Program-made: the position numbers and the translations under genes
In this document: piece by piece, positions 27,571 through 35,653 of the stretch
Numbering within the stretch: position 1 is the stretch's first letter
Layout of the letters: the number at the start of each line of letters is the position of its first letter
Source of the DNA: Pseudomonas citri
Lineage (GTDB): Bacteria > Pseudomonadota > Gammaproteobacteria > Pseudomonadales > Pseudomonadaceae
DNA: 64,000 nt
Assembly (NCBI RefSeq): GCF_025336485.1
Contig: NZ_JAODAB010000001.1
Span: 62,001 to 126,000, forward strand
Direction of reading: 5' to 3'
The notes under the pieces: generated by a model
Told to the model about the DNA's origin: nothing
Database searches by the model: none
The model's input: the letters and a program-made list of their open reading frames with translations, nothing else

Positions 27571-27578
27571 ATTCGTGC

Positions 27579-27935
27579 CTATTGCAGACTGGTGAGTTTT
27601 TCCACGCTCTGTGCGGCTTTGCTGACGATTTTTGCGCTCAGCAGACTCTCCAGGTAAAACGAGGACAACGAGCGGTTGGCCTTCATTGCATCTTGCGGAT
27701 CGATGGAGCGCGAGGCCCGATCCAGGTCCCGTGCCGCCCGATCACTGAAGCCTTGCAGCGACAACGAGGCTTGCGACGCCGGTATGGCCACCTGATCGGC
27801 ACTGGCCGGTTTTTCGGCGGGACGCTGCATCTGCGCGCTGAACCAGGCGATGTCTGCCCTGGCAGGAGCATCGTCCGGCGTCATTGCAGAACCGGATATC
27901 GTTGAATGACTATCTGCTATGCGTGTAATCGCCAT
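27579..27935 (-). CDS. hrpB: HrpB, inner rod protein (SctI)
   Basis: A 118-aa protein in the hrpB/SctI place between hrpZ and hrcJ, with the typical helical C-terminus (MKANRSLSSFYLESLLSAKI, KAAQSVEKLTSL). It forms the adapter between export gate and pilus. The ATG at 27935 has AGGAG seven bases upstream; a GTG one codon earlier is an alternative. Confidence 0.88.
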   Translation of the reverse strand: MAITRIADSHSTISGSAMTPDDAPARADIAWFSAQMQRPAEKPASADQVAIPASQASLSLQGFSDRAARDLDRASRSIDPQDAMKANRSLSSFYLESLLSAKIVSKAAQSVEKLTSLQ

Positions 27936-27968
27936 CACGCTTCTCCTGCCAAAGCATGGGTGATGCCC

Positions 27969-28835
27969 TCAACCGCGGGCGTTGGTGGACGACTGCTGGA
28001 CCAGCACGGACAGAACGTTACCCGCCGCAATACTGGCGTCGGTCTGCAGCGTATTGCCCGCGCCACCGTTCAGGAAGTTCTGCGCGGCGTTCGGCATGTC
28101 CGCTGCCAGCGAGTTGCCTTGAGCGTTGTCCTTGACCTGCCCCTTGATCATGTCGATGGCTTTCTGGAATTGCGCGCCTTCGGCACGGGACATGTAGGTA
28201 TCGCCCTCGGACAGCTCACCCATCCAATCCTTCGACTTGCCATCCGGCTTGCCGAACTCTTCCGGATGCATGTCCATGAAGCGCGCGACTTCCTTGAGCA
28301 AGTCCTTGTCTTCAGGGTTGAACGCCACCTCGCCACGCTTGTCGCGGGCAGGATCGCCGGTCGGCTTGAGCAGGTTGTCGAGCTTCTCTTCGCCCAGGTC
28401 ACCGAGCAAGGCCGACAGCAAGTCGTTGGTGTCCAGCGAGCCCGAGTTGCCCTGTGTATTGCTGGTGCCGCCGGCATTGCCCGCGCCACCACCGAGGATC
28501 TCCTGGATCAGACTCTCCAACCCTTTGGTAAAGGCTTTCTTTTCATCACCGCTGAGATAGTCGTCCTCGGTCAGTTCATCTTTCCAGCCATTCACATTGC
28601 CGGTGGCATCGTCAGGTTTGCCGAACTTCTCCGGGTTCTTGTCCATATGCTCGGCGACCATGCCGATCAGCGGGTTTTTCTCGTCGAATGTCGCGCCGCT
28701 GCCTTTCTTTTCAAGCAGTACGTCGACCAGCAACGAGGCGATGCTGCTGGCGGTATCGCTGTTCTTACTGTCAAATTCGGCAGCGGTATTGAAACCGCTG
28801 GGCACCGAAGCGGTACTAAGCGAAGAAGAAATCAT
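27969..28835 (-). CDS. hrpZ: HrpZ, harpin with duplicated module
   Basis: A 288-aa Gly/Asp/Asn-rich, Cys-free harpin. Two similar modules occur at about 56-112 and 177-233; each has HMDKNPEKFGKPD or FMDMHPEEFGKPD, then a W-x-x-EL-x-E turn, a YLS/YMS segment and a C-terminal helix. Between them is a Gly/Asn/Ser linker. HrpZ is secreted through the Hrp pilus, inserts in membranes and triggers plant defence. The ATG at 28835 is preceded by GAGGAG; the longer frame upstream is not used. Same operon as hrpA. Confidence 0.9.
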   Translation of the reverse strand: MISSSLSTASVPSGFNTAAEFDSKNSDTASSIASLLVDVLLEKKGSGATFDEKNPLIGMVAEHMDKNPEKFGKPDDATGNVNGWKDELTEDDYLSGDEKKAFTKGLESLIQEILGGGAGNAGGTSNTQGNSGSLDTNDLLSALLGDLGEEKLDNLLKPTGDPARDKRGEVAFNPEDKDLLKEVARFMDMHPEEFGKPDGKSKDWMGELSEGDTYMSRAEGAQFQKAIDMIKGQVKDNAQGNSLAADMPNAAQNFLNGGAGNTLQTDASIAAGNVLSVLVQQSSTNARG

Positions 28836-28865
28836 GTGTTCTACTCCTCGAAAATGATGAGCCAT

Positions 28866-28897
28866 ACAGCCCCACCCGTTATTACGGGCAGGGCTGT
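28866..28897 (-). other. hrpA-hrpZ intercistronic hairpin
   Basis: ACAGCCC..CCCG and CGGG..GGGCTGT pair around a TAATAA/TTATTA loop with a central CA/CA mismatch. There is no T-run, so partial attenuation or 3'-end protection of abundant pilin mRNA is more likely than full termination. Confidence 0.6.
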
Positions 28898-28904
28898 CGA
28901 CAAC

Positions 28905-29111
28905 TTAGTAGTTGATGGCCTTGCCAGTTTGTTGCATCGCGTTCTGGGACTTGGTTGCCGAGTCCTGATAGGCACTGGAGATACCGTTCACGGTATCGGT
29001 CATCATCTTGTTGGATTGAGCTTCAGCGTTCATCGTAGTGGTCGCAGCAGCAGTTGCGTCCATTTTGGTCATTGCAGCCATCGAAGCGCCGAGAGAAGCA
29101 CCACCAGCCAT
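28905..29111 (-). CDS. hrpA: HrpA, Hrp pilin
   Basis: A 68-aa Ala/Met/Thr-rich, Cys-free protein beginning MAGGASLGASMAAMTKMDAT and ending in a helix (SATKSQNAMQQTGKAINY). Size, composition and location directly downstream of the activator gene, with a strong AGGAG ribosome site, match HrpA pilins, which form the extracellular pilus. It is shorter than the ~110-aa pilin of many P. syringae strains. Confidence 0.9.
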   Translation of the reverse strand: MAGGASLGASMAAMTKMDATAAATTTMNAEAQSNKMMTDTVNGISSAYQDSATKSQNAMQQTGKAINY

Positions 29112-29166
29112 AGTTATTACTCCTGATCATTAAAGTTATTTGAACATCGACATGACGTTCGCTTAA

Positions 29167-29194
29167 TGAGTGGAGGTGCGTGAAAAATGGTTCC
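29167..29194 (-). promoter_or_regulatory. Hrp box of the hrpA-hrpE operon
   Basis: On the minus strand GGAACC, 15 bases, CCACTCA, a perfect consensus ending 55 bp before the hrpA ATG. Confidence 0.93.
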
Positions 29195-29248
29195 AATGTT
29201 TCTTGAGACGAACAATCAAACAGCATTACAACGACGCCAGCCGAACAT

Positions 29249-30229
29249 TCAGGCGTGGGCCATGTCTGCGCCTGCCCAATCGCGTGCCGCCTTGATGTCC
29301 AACTCTTTCATACGGTGGTAAAGCGTCCGCTTGGGGATACCCAGCTCACTGACCACCGCCTCGATGCACTTGGCATGGCGAGACAGGGAATCCTGGATCA
29401 ACGCTTTCTCGAACGAGCGCAGCCGGGATTTCAGCAGTACCGGGCTTTCTCCGCTGGCGTGCGACTCGCCTTGCAGGGGCGCAACTCCCAGCACGAAACG
29501 CTCGGCGGCCCCCTTGAGCTCGCGGATGTTGCCTGGCCAATGATGCGCGAGCAGTTGCTTGCGCAAATCAGCCGCGGCCGGGATTGCGGACTTGGCGTGC
29601 CTGGATGCCGCCTCGCAGGCAAAGCGCTCGAACAATGGCAATATCAGATCGGGTCGCGAGCGCAGGGTCGGCAGCTTGACGGTGATGACATTCAGACGAA
29701 AGAACAGGTCGCGACGGAATTTACCTTGCTCGACCAGGGTTTTCAGCGGGGTCTGCGTGGCGACGAGGATGCGCAGGTCCAACGGTACGAAACGCGTCGA
29801 GCCCAACCGCTCGATACCGCGCATTTCCAGGACCCGAAGCAACTTTGCCTGTAACAGGGGCGGCATGCTGTCGATCTCGTCGAGAAACAGGGTGCCCTTG
29901 TCGGAAGACTCGATGTAACCGGCCCGGGATTTAAGCGCCCCGGTAAAAGCCCCCGCCATGACGCCGAACAATTCGCTTTCCGCCAGTTGCTCAGGCACCG
30001 CGGCACAGTTCAGCGCGACAAACGGCCCCGGGCGTCCGGAAAGTTGGTGGGCACGGCGCGCCAACGTATCTTTCCCGGTACCCGTCTCCCCTTCGAGAAT
30101 CATGTCCACCTTGAGCGGCGCGGCGGTTCGTATGAAAGATTGCAGCGTTCCCCAGATATCCAGAACTTCATGCACCTGTTGTGGATGGTCATGCTCCATA
30201 TCGCCCCCGCCATCCCTTCCATTCACCAT
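29249..30229 (-). CDS. hrpS: HrpS-type sigma-54 enhancer-binding activator (single copy)
   Basis: A 326-aa AAA+ activator without a receiver domain. It has Walker A GETGTGKD, the sigma-54-contact loop GAFTGA, Walker B GTLFLDEID, and a C-terminal Fis-type helix-turn-helix (VSELGIPKRTLYHRMKEL). In P. syringae HrpR and HrpS form hetero-hexamers that activate hrpL; here only one such gene is present, as reported for some P. fluorescens (RspR) and Erwinia. The ATG at 30229 has AGGAG seven bases upstream, supporting this start. It probably activates hrpL 27 kb away and is the target of HrpV. Confidence 0.93.
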   Translation of the reverse strand: MVNGRDGGGDMEHDHPQQVHEVLDIWGTLQSFIRTAAPLKVDMILEGETGTGKDTLARRAHQLSGRPGPFVALNCAAVPEQLAESELFGVMAGAFTGALKSRAGYIESSDKGTLFLDEIDSMPPLLQAKLLRVLEMRGIERLGSTRFVPLDLRILVATQTPLKTLVEQGKFRRDLFFRLNVITVKLPTLRSRPDLILPLFERFACEAASRHAKSAIPAAADLRKQLLAHHWPGNIRELKGAAERFVLGVAPLQGESHASGESPVLLKSRLRSFEKALIQDSLSRHAKCIEAVVSELGIPKRTLYHRMKELDIKAARDWAGADMAHA

Positions 30230-30549
30230 AATAAAACTCCTAGGCCGCCTGGGCTTTTCATTCGATTGTGTCTAGTGGAAACCCGATCCTTTTATTTTCT
30301 CTTGGGCGTTGCTGAACGCATGATAATCAAGCTCCAATCGACATCCCATTCCGTGACACCGGTTACATTTTCCAAATTTGCAGAGACAGTCACAAACTCA
30401 TCAATTGCAAACAGTCGGAACCGGTGCCGCCCTCGGTCAGGGTCTCGAAACAAGCCGCTATGATCCGTCACCCGACTGTCAAAATCATCGGCGTTCTCCA
30501 TGAACAATCTCTATGGGGGCGTTGTGATTATTCAATTGATCGCAAGGGA
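30230..30549. other. intergenic region upstream of hrpS
   Basis: About 320 bp of mixed, comparatively AT-rich sequence. I see no convincing gene. It should hold the hrpS promoter, but no clear -35/-10, sigma-54 or Hrp element could be fixed. Confidence 0.5.
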
Positions 30550-30714
30550 CTAGTGGCCTGTGTGGCTAATTCGTTTACTCAACTTCGGCGCCAGGACTTG
30601 CCAGCCTGCGTTGCCATTCCTCGCCGTAGCGGGGCTACGACTCGTCATGGCGCCTTGCCTGGCAAGCCCTGGCACTCGAATTTGAGTACTCGAATTAACC
30701 GTACAGGCCACTAG
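30550..30714. mobile_element. 165-bp foldback (MITE-like) element
   Basis: Starts CTAGTGGCCTGT and ends with its exact complement ACAGGCCACTAG. The two halves stay complementary inward with scattered mismatches (TAATTCG, TACTCAA, GCCAGG.CTTGCCAG) to a centre at CGTAGC-GGG-GCTACG (30625-30639), so the whole unit can fold into one long hairpin. It has no coding capacity. Size and terminal repeats suggest a non-autonomous transposable element or a large extragenic palindrome; no duplicated target site is obvious. Confidence 0.7.
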
Positions 30715-30928
30715 GGTTTGTACCAAAAGTCGCGGGCGGAGGTCGACCGAAGAGAAGGCGAGCCTCCGCGCAGGAGACTCGCCAAAGGCGAAGTGGAGGC
30801 TTAAGAAGGGCTGCGCCGGCGATGGAAGGATACGCCTGATCAGTCGCTGCCCAGCATTGCACGAAGAGCCTGTTGTGCTTCGCCGGCGCGAAGACAAGCC
30901 GTGTGTTCATTCCACTTCTCGCAGGGCT
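30715..30928. other. GC-rich non-coding segment beside the foldback element
   Basis: About 210 bp with several short repeats (GGCGAGCC, CGCCGGCG, GGCGAAG-like steps). It does not read as a conserved protein in any frame and may be the remnant of a transposable element or its flank. The pirin gene ends at its right edge. Confidence 0.4.
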
Positions 30929-31819
30929 TCATCGAAAAACCGGAATCGTCCCCGCCGCTGTTCGGCGGTCACCCGACTCGGTCAACCGTCGTCCCAGTTC
31001 GGCGATACGGGCTTCGCCCGCCTCGAGCGCCGCGGCAGAGGTATGCACCGAGTAATAGCCAAGGTGCAACGGGTAAGGGTGAGGTACGGCAGACCCCAGG
31101 ACAAACACCGCATCCGCCGCTCCCGCAGCCTCGAGCACAATCGGCGTCTCGCTCGGTTCGAAGACAACCATCTCACCCGCGACGACGGCAGCGGCGCCAC
31201 CGAGAGAGCCTTGTGCAAGCGCCAGCCAACCAACGTCGTGGCCGGCCGGAGGCTGGTAGGTCCAGCGCTCCCCTGCCCGCAGGGTCACCAACAGGTAGTT
31301 GATGCCTTCGGGGGCAGGTACCGGGCTTTGCATGCCGTCGTACTTTCCGACGATGACGTACGCCGGCCCCGCCTGCACCATGTCCCTGGCTTCGATATAG
31401 CGGCTGACCGGCTCGCCGTTTTCCACCTCGGCAGGCAACGACAACCAGAGCTGGAACCCCTGGATACGCGACACGTCGTCGGGGGTCATCTCCTTGCCGT
31501 GCCACACTCCGCTGCCGGCCCGCATCCACTCGACGCCGCCATAACCCAGCGTCCCGGAACCGGCCTCCACATCGCTGTAGCGCATGCGGCCCTCGGTGAA
31601 GACCGTCACCGTCGCAACACCCGAGTGGGGATGGAGCGGCATATTGGCCATCGCCTGGAGGGTTGCCCGGTTCGCATCGAAGATGTCCAGGAACACAAAA
31701 GGTTTTACAACTTGCCCCAGGTCGGAAGGACTCATCAACCGGGTGATGGGGCCGTGGCCATGGCCTCGCGTACGCTGTACGACGCGCCGGGGGTTGCGCA
31801 GGGAATCATGGGTATTCAT
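30929..31819 (-). CDS. pirin family protein
   Basis: A 296-aa bicupin. The N-terminal cupin has the pirin signature PLHPHSGVATVTVF (metal His residues) and GGVEWMRAGSGVWHGKEM; the C-terminal cupin is less conserved. Bacterial pirins are iron-containing redox proteins, some with quercetinase activity. ATG at 31819 with GGAGAAAAG upstream. It is followed upstream in the transcript by doxX-like and azoR genes, suggesting a redox or quinone-stress operon. Confidence 0.9.
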   Translation of the reverse strand: MNTHDSLRNPRRVVQRTRGHGHGPITRLMSPSDLGQVVKPFVFLDIFDANRATLQAMANMPLHPHSGVATVTVFTEGRMRYSDVEAGSGTLGYGGVEWMRAGSGVWHGKEMTPDDVSRIQGFQLWLSLPAEVENGEPVSRYIEARDMVQAGPAYVIVGKYDGMQSPVPAPEGINYLLVTLRAGERWTYQPPAGHDVGWLALAQGSLGGAAAVVAGEMVVFEPSETPIVLEAAGAADAVFVLGSAVPHPYPLHLGYYSVHTSAAALEAGEARIAELGRRLTESGDRRTAAGTIPVFR

Positions 31820-31835
31820 GTCTTTTCTCCAAACA

Positions 31836-32237
31836 TCAGACGCGACCCAGCACCGCCGCGAAATCGGCACGATGCAACCAGGTGACCGTCGCAGTGATGA
31901 ACAGCAGCACAATGGCCGGCGCGGGACTGCCGCCGATGACAAACAGGTGGACCAGGACGGCAACGAGCATAGTGCTTGCCAGCAGCAGTCCGCCGAATAC
32001 GGCGCTCGTCGATCTCAGGAGGGCGATGGCACCGATCACCTCGACAACGCCTGTCACGATGCGAAACCACTGACCGACGCCGATCTTGTCGAATATCTCG
32101 ATCATCATCGGCACGCCCGCGAGCTTGGCGCCACCGGCGCTGAGAAACACGACAGCCGCAAGAATGCGCAGTCCCAGGGAGGTGAATTTCATTGCTCGAC
32201 TGGGTGCGTTTCGCGTTGCTGAAGAAGTTTTTTTCAT
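31836..32237 (-). CDS. DoxX-family membrane protein
   Basis: A 133-aa protein with four hydrophobic helices (RILAAVVFLSAGGAKLAG, WFRIVTGVVEVIGAIALL, GGLLLASTMLVAVLVHLF, AIVLLFITATVTWL) and the DoxX pattern of small polar loops. Family function is poorly defined; members associate with redox and thiol stress. The start at 32237 has AGG seven bases upstream; a GTG at 32255 lacks a ribosome site and an ATG at 32192 is also possible. Sits between azoR and pirin in one operon. Confidence 0.8.
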   Translation of the reverse strand: MKKTSSATRNAPSRAMKFTSLGLRILAAVVFLSAGGAKLAGVPMMIEIFDKIGVGQWFRIVTGVVEVIGAIALLRSTSAVFGGLLLASTMLVAVLVHLFVIGGSPAPAIVLLFITATVTWLHRADFAAVLGRV

Positions 32238-32256
32238 AAAGGACCTGTTGGGCACG

Positions 32257-32865
32257 TTATGCGGTGAGCGTTTCGATTTGGTCTACGGCCGAGTTGATGG
32301 CGGCAGTACGGTTTTCCGCACTTATGGCCAGGCCTTCAGCCCGGACAAAGGTGATGTCAGTGATACCCAGGAAGCCGAAGAAACCCCGCAGGTAGGTTTC
32401 CTGGTGATCGAGGAAAGCGATTGGAGAACCTTCGCTATAGAAGCCACCGCGCGTCGAGGCAACGATCACGCGCTTGCCGCCGACCAGCCCCTCGGGTCCC
32501 TGTTCCGTGTAGCGGAAGGTCTTGCCCGACACCGCAATCCGATCCAGCCAGGCACGAAGCTGTGAGGGCAGCGAAAAGTTGTACATCGGCGCGCCGATCA
32601 CCACGACGTCGGCGGCGAGAAAATCGTTGAGGATTGCGGTATTACGGGCAACAGCCTGCTTCACTTCATCGTCCTGAGGCTCGATACCCTGGTAGGCAAA
32701 GAACTCGGCGGTGGACAAATGGCCGATCGGCTCAGTGACAAGATCATGCCGGATGACTTTGCGCCCGGGTACGATCTGACTCAAGCGATTGACGATGGCT
32801 GCCGAGAGCTGGCGGCTGGCCGAATGTTCATTCAGGATACTGGCGTCGATATGAAGTACTGTCAT
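32257..32865 (-). CDS. azoR: FMN-dependent NADH-azoreductase
   Basis: A 202-aa flavodoxin-fold quinone/azo reductase. Motifs include the FMN phosphate loop after MTVLHIDASIL (SASRQLS), the PMYNFSLPSQLRAWLDRI segment, and STRGGFY near 140. It reduces azo dyes and quinones with NADH. First gene of the azoR-doxX-pirin operon and divergent from the HxlR regulator, which probably controls it. Confidence 0.93.
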   Translation of the reverse strand: MTVLHIDASILNEHSASRQLSAAIVNRLSQIVPGRKVIRHDLVTEPIGHLSTAEFFAYQGIEPQDDEVKQAVARNTAILNDFLAADVVVIGAPMYNFSLPSQLRAWLDRIAVSGKTFRYTEQGPEGLVGGKRVIVASTRGGFYSEGSPIAFLDHQETYLRGFFGFLGITDITFVRAEGLAISAENRTAAINSAVDQIETLTA

Positions 32866-32959
32866 GGCTGAATTCCTGGTATAAATTTGTTACTGGAATC
32901 AGCAATGTAATCAGCATTTCAGCTGTACACAATAAGGCACACAAAGTGAACCCGGTATT

Positions 32960-33367
32960 ATGAATGTGACTGAATCGCCTCATAACCTGCAAAGCACCGA
33001 CTGCCAGAAAGTCAGTCAGGTACTGGCTCGCGTCGGGGAAAAATGGAGCGTCCTGATTATCATGCTGCTTGAGAGCGGCCCGCGCCGTTTCACGGAAATC
33101 AAGCGCACCATCAATGGCATATCGCAACGGATGCTGACGCTTTGCCTGCGCGGACTCGAACGGGACGGGTTGATCAAGCGAACGGTCTATTCGGTCATGC
33201 CACCGCACGTGGAATACGAATTGACGCCACTCGGGCGTTCACTCACGGTGCCCGTCATCGCGCTTGGATTGTGGGCTCAGAACCATACTGCCGATATCGA
33301 TGCGGCCAGGAATGCGTTCGATGCACGGGAGGACACTCAGGGCAATTCCGCGACCCAATCCAAGTAG
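32960..33367 (+). CDS. HxlR-family transcriptional regulator
   Basis: A 135-aa winged-helix protein with the HxlR core: VGEKWSVLIIMLLESGPRRF, EIKRTINGISQRMLTLCLRG, LERDGLIKRTVY, VEYELTPLGRSL. It is divergent from azoR across a 94-bp gap, the usual layout of HxlR regulators that respond to quinone or electrophile stress (YodB/QorR type). Confidence 0.92.
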   Translation: MNVTESPHNLQSTDCQKVSQVLARVGEKWSVLIIMLLESGPRRFTEIKRTINGISQRMLTLCLRGLERDGLIKRTVYSVMPPHVEYELTPLGRSLTVPVIALGLWAQNHTADIDAARNAFDAREDTQGNSATQSK

Positions 33368-33485
33368 CCGGACGGATGACCGATGGCAATCGAGCCGCCG
33401 TTGCAGCGCTATATCTGGCACGGCCGTTTCAGGCCTGCACCGGCAACATATCGGGCATGCACTGCCCGTTTTAAAGGAGATTCGC

Positions 33486-34097
33486 ATGAAACTGTACTTC
33501 GCCCCCATGACCTGCTCCCTGTCACCCCACATCGTGCTGCGTGAACTGGGCTTACCGTTCGAACTGATCCGGGTCAACAACAAGACCAAAGCCACGGCAG
33601 ACGGCCAGGATTTTCGCGACATCAACCCAAAGGGATACGTCGCCGCACTGGTGCTCGATAACGGCCAAGTGTTGACCGAAGGTCCGGCTATCGTCCAATA
33701 CCTGGCCGATCAGGTTCCGGGCAATTCACTGGCTCCCGCCAACGGCACCTGGGAGCGCACGCGTCTACAAGAACTGCTGAACTTCATCACTTCCGAAATC
33801 CATGGCGGCAGCGCACCGCTGTTCAATGCCGATATCCCTGAGCCCACCAAAGAAATCTTCCGGCAGAAACTGTTCAAGCGCCTGGACTACCTGAACAAGG
33901 GCCTGCGGAACAAAGACTACCTGCTGGGCGCCTTTGGCCTGGCCGATGCCTACCTGTTCACCGTGCTGAAGTGGCTGCCGTTCTTCAATATCGACGTCAA
34001 GGACTGGTCCGAGCTGGCGTCGTTCATGGAGCGTATGGAAGCACGTCCAAGCGTGCAGGCCGCCATTGCCGCAGAAGAGGCAACGCAGCCGGTTTAA
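33486..34097 (+). CDS. glutathione S-transferase
   Basis: A 203-aa GST of the bacterial beta type: KLYFAPMTCSLSPHIVLREL with the catalytic-region Cys-Ser, the cis-Pro loop NPKGYVAALVLDNG, LTEGPAIVQYLAD, and a helical C-terminal domain with FGLADAYLFTVLKW. It conjugates glutathione to electrophiles. ATG at 33486 has AGGAG upstream; it is a separate unit 118 bp after hxlR. Confidence 0.93.
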   Translation: MKLYFAPMTCSLSPHIVLRELGLPFELIRVNNKTKATADGQDFRDINPKGYVAALVLDNGQVLTEGPAIVQYLADQVPGNSLAPANGTWERTRLQELLNFITSEIHGGSAPLFNADIPEPTKEIFRQKLFKRLDYLNKGLRNKDYLLGAFGLADAYLFTVLKWLPFFNIDVKDWSELASFMERMEARPSVQAAIAAEEATQPV

Positions 34098-34189
34098 TCA
34101 CGGATGACAGAAAGGCCTTGGCTCCCACGCTTCGCGCATGCTATCGGGGCCGGGCCCAAAGCCCAGCGCTCCTCCAACAGGCACCAAGC

Positions 34190-35515
34190 TCAATGGTTGT
34201 AGGCACGCTCGTTATGCTCGGCCAGATCCAGGCCCATTTCTTCCACTGACTCATCGGCGCGCAAGCCGATCAAGGCCTTGACTACCTTGAGAATGATCCA
34301 GCTGACGATGAAACAGTAAACGGTCGTCAGCGCCACGCCTTTGATCTGCGCCATGACCTGTCCCCCCAGGGTCACGCCGTCGACCAGCCCGCCCAGCGAT
34401 GGCACGCAGAACACGCCGGTCAATAACGCGCCGATCATCCCGCCGATGCCATGCAAGCCAAACACGTCGAGGCTGTCGTCGTAGCCGAAACGACGTTTCA
34501 GCACCGTGACGCTCAAGTAGCAAAACACCCCGCACAACAGACCGATAGCCAACGCGCCGCCGACGCCGACATAAGCGCACGCCGGGGTGATACCGACCAG
34601 GCCTGCCAGCGCACCGCTGGCCAGGCCCAAGGCGCTGGGTTTGCCGACCTTGAACCATTCGGTGAACATCCAGCCGAGAATGCCGGCGCAGGCGCCCAGT
34701 TGGGTGTTGAGCATGACGATGCCGGACGTACCGTTGAGACTACCGCCGGAGCCGATGTTGAAACCGAACCAGCCAACCCAGAGCATGCCCGCGCCAGTCA
34801 TGGTCAGGCTCAGGTTGTGGGCCGGCATCGGCGCGTTCTGATAGCCCTTGCGCTTGCCGAGGATCAGGCAGGCGGCCAGCGCGGCGACGCCGGCATTGAT
34901 ATGCACGGCAGTACCGCCGGCAAAGTCGAGCACGCCCCAGTTGTGCATCAAGGCACCGGCGCCGCCCCAAACCATATGGGCCACGGGGGCATACACCAGA
35001 GTGAACCACAGCGCCATGAACAGCAGTGCCGCCGAGAATTTCATGCGCTCGGCGAACGCCCCGGCGATCAGCGCGGGAGTGATGATGGCGAAGGTCATCT
35101 GGAAGGTCACGAACACCCCTTCAGGAATATCCCCCACCAGGCTTTCGGCGGTCATGCCCACCAAAAAGGCCCGGCTCAAACCACCAACAAAACTGTTGAA
35201 GCTCACCTGCCCTTCGATCATGCCGCTGCTGTCGACCACCATGCTGTATCCGTAAATCACCCATAGCACGCCCACCAGACCGGCGATGCCGAAGCACTGA
35301 GTGAACAGCGACAGCATGTTTTTCGCCCGTACCAAACCACCGTAGAACAATGCGAGGCCCGGCAGACACATGAACAGCACCAGCACCGCGGCAGTGACCA
35401 TCCAAGCGGTGCTGCCAGTATTGAGGCTGGGCGCTTCAGCGGCCTGGACCATCGGCGCGATTGCACCGACGGATAACGCGCCAAGAAAGGATTTGCCGAA
35501 AAGACGATTGACCAT
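34190..35515 (-). CDS. amt: ammonium transporter (Amt family)
   Basis: A 441-aa Amt/MEP channel with a signal peptide (SVGAIAPMVQAAEA) and about 11 membrane helices. Signatures: DFAGGTAVHINAGVAALAAC, GWFGFNIGSGGSLNGT and FGLHGIGGMIGALLTGVF with conserved pore His residues. It moves ammonium or methylammonium. ATG at 35515 has AGGAG; the longer frame upstream is not used. It follows mgsC in the same direction but behind a hairpin terminator, so it may have its own promoter. Context suggests uptake of methylamine or recapture of ammonium. Confidence 0.93.
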   Translation of the reverse strand: MVNRLFGKSFLGALSVGAIAPMVQAAEAPSLNTGSTAWMVTAAVLVLFMCLPGLALFYGGLVRAKNMLSLFTQCFGIAGLVGVLWVIYGYSMVVDSSGMIEGQVSFNSFVGGLSRAFLVGMTAESLVGDIPEGVFVTFQMTFAIITPALIAGAFAERMKFSAALLFMALWFTLVYAPVAHMVWGGAGALMHNWGVLDFAGGTAVHINAGVAALAACLILGKRKGYQNAPMPAHNLSLTMTGAGMLWVGWFGFNIGSGGSLNGTSGIVMLNTQLGACAGILGWMFTEWFKVGKPSALGLASGALAGLVGITPACAYVGVGGALAIGLLCGVFCYLSVTVLKRRFGYDDSLDVFGLHGIGGMIGALLTGVFCVPSLGGLVDGVTLGGQVMAQIKGVALTTVYCFIVSWIILKVVKALIGLRADESVEEMGLDLAEHNERAYNH

Positions 35516-35599
35516 GTTCAAAGCTCCTGCAAAAGAAGGGATGTGTCGGGCAGTGAGCAAATGGCAAACAATGGGCCTTGATGGCCTCTTCGAATAAAG

Positions 35600-35645
35600 C
35601 GGGACGCGAAGCGTCCCGTGAGGTATTCCCACGCGAGAGCATGGG
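35600..35645 (-). terminator. paired hairpins after mgsC
   Basis: CGGGACGC-GAA-GCGTCCCG (35600-35618), followed on the minus strand by CTTTATT, is a likely terminator. Next to it CCCACGC-GAGA-GCATGGG (35628-35645) is a Pseudomonas-type extragenic palindrome. Together they separate the gmaS-mgsABC transcript from amt. Confidence 0.7.
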
Positions 35646-35653
35646 AACGAGCT

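Noticed and set aside
30417..30440. GGAACC followed by possible -10 half, resembling a Hrp box upstream of hrpS
   Set aside because: At 15 or 16 bases downstream the sequence is CAGGGTC or AGGGTCT, not CCACNNA, and it points away from hrpS.
30292..30507. 71-codon minus-strand frame upstream of hrpS
   Set aside because: No ribosome site of note, no family resemblance, and it lies in probable promoter DNA.
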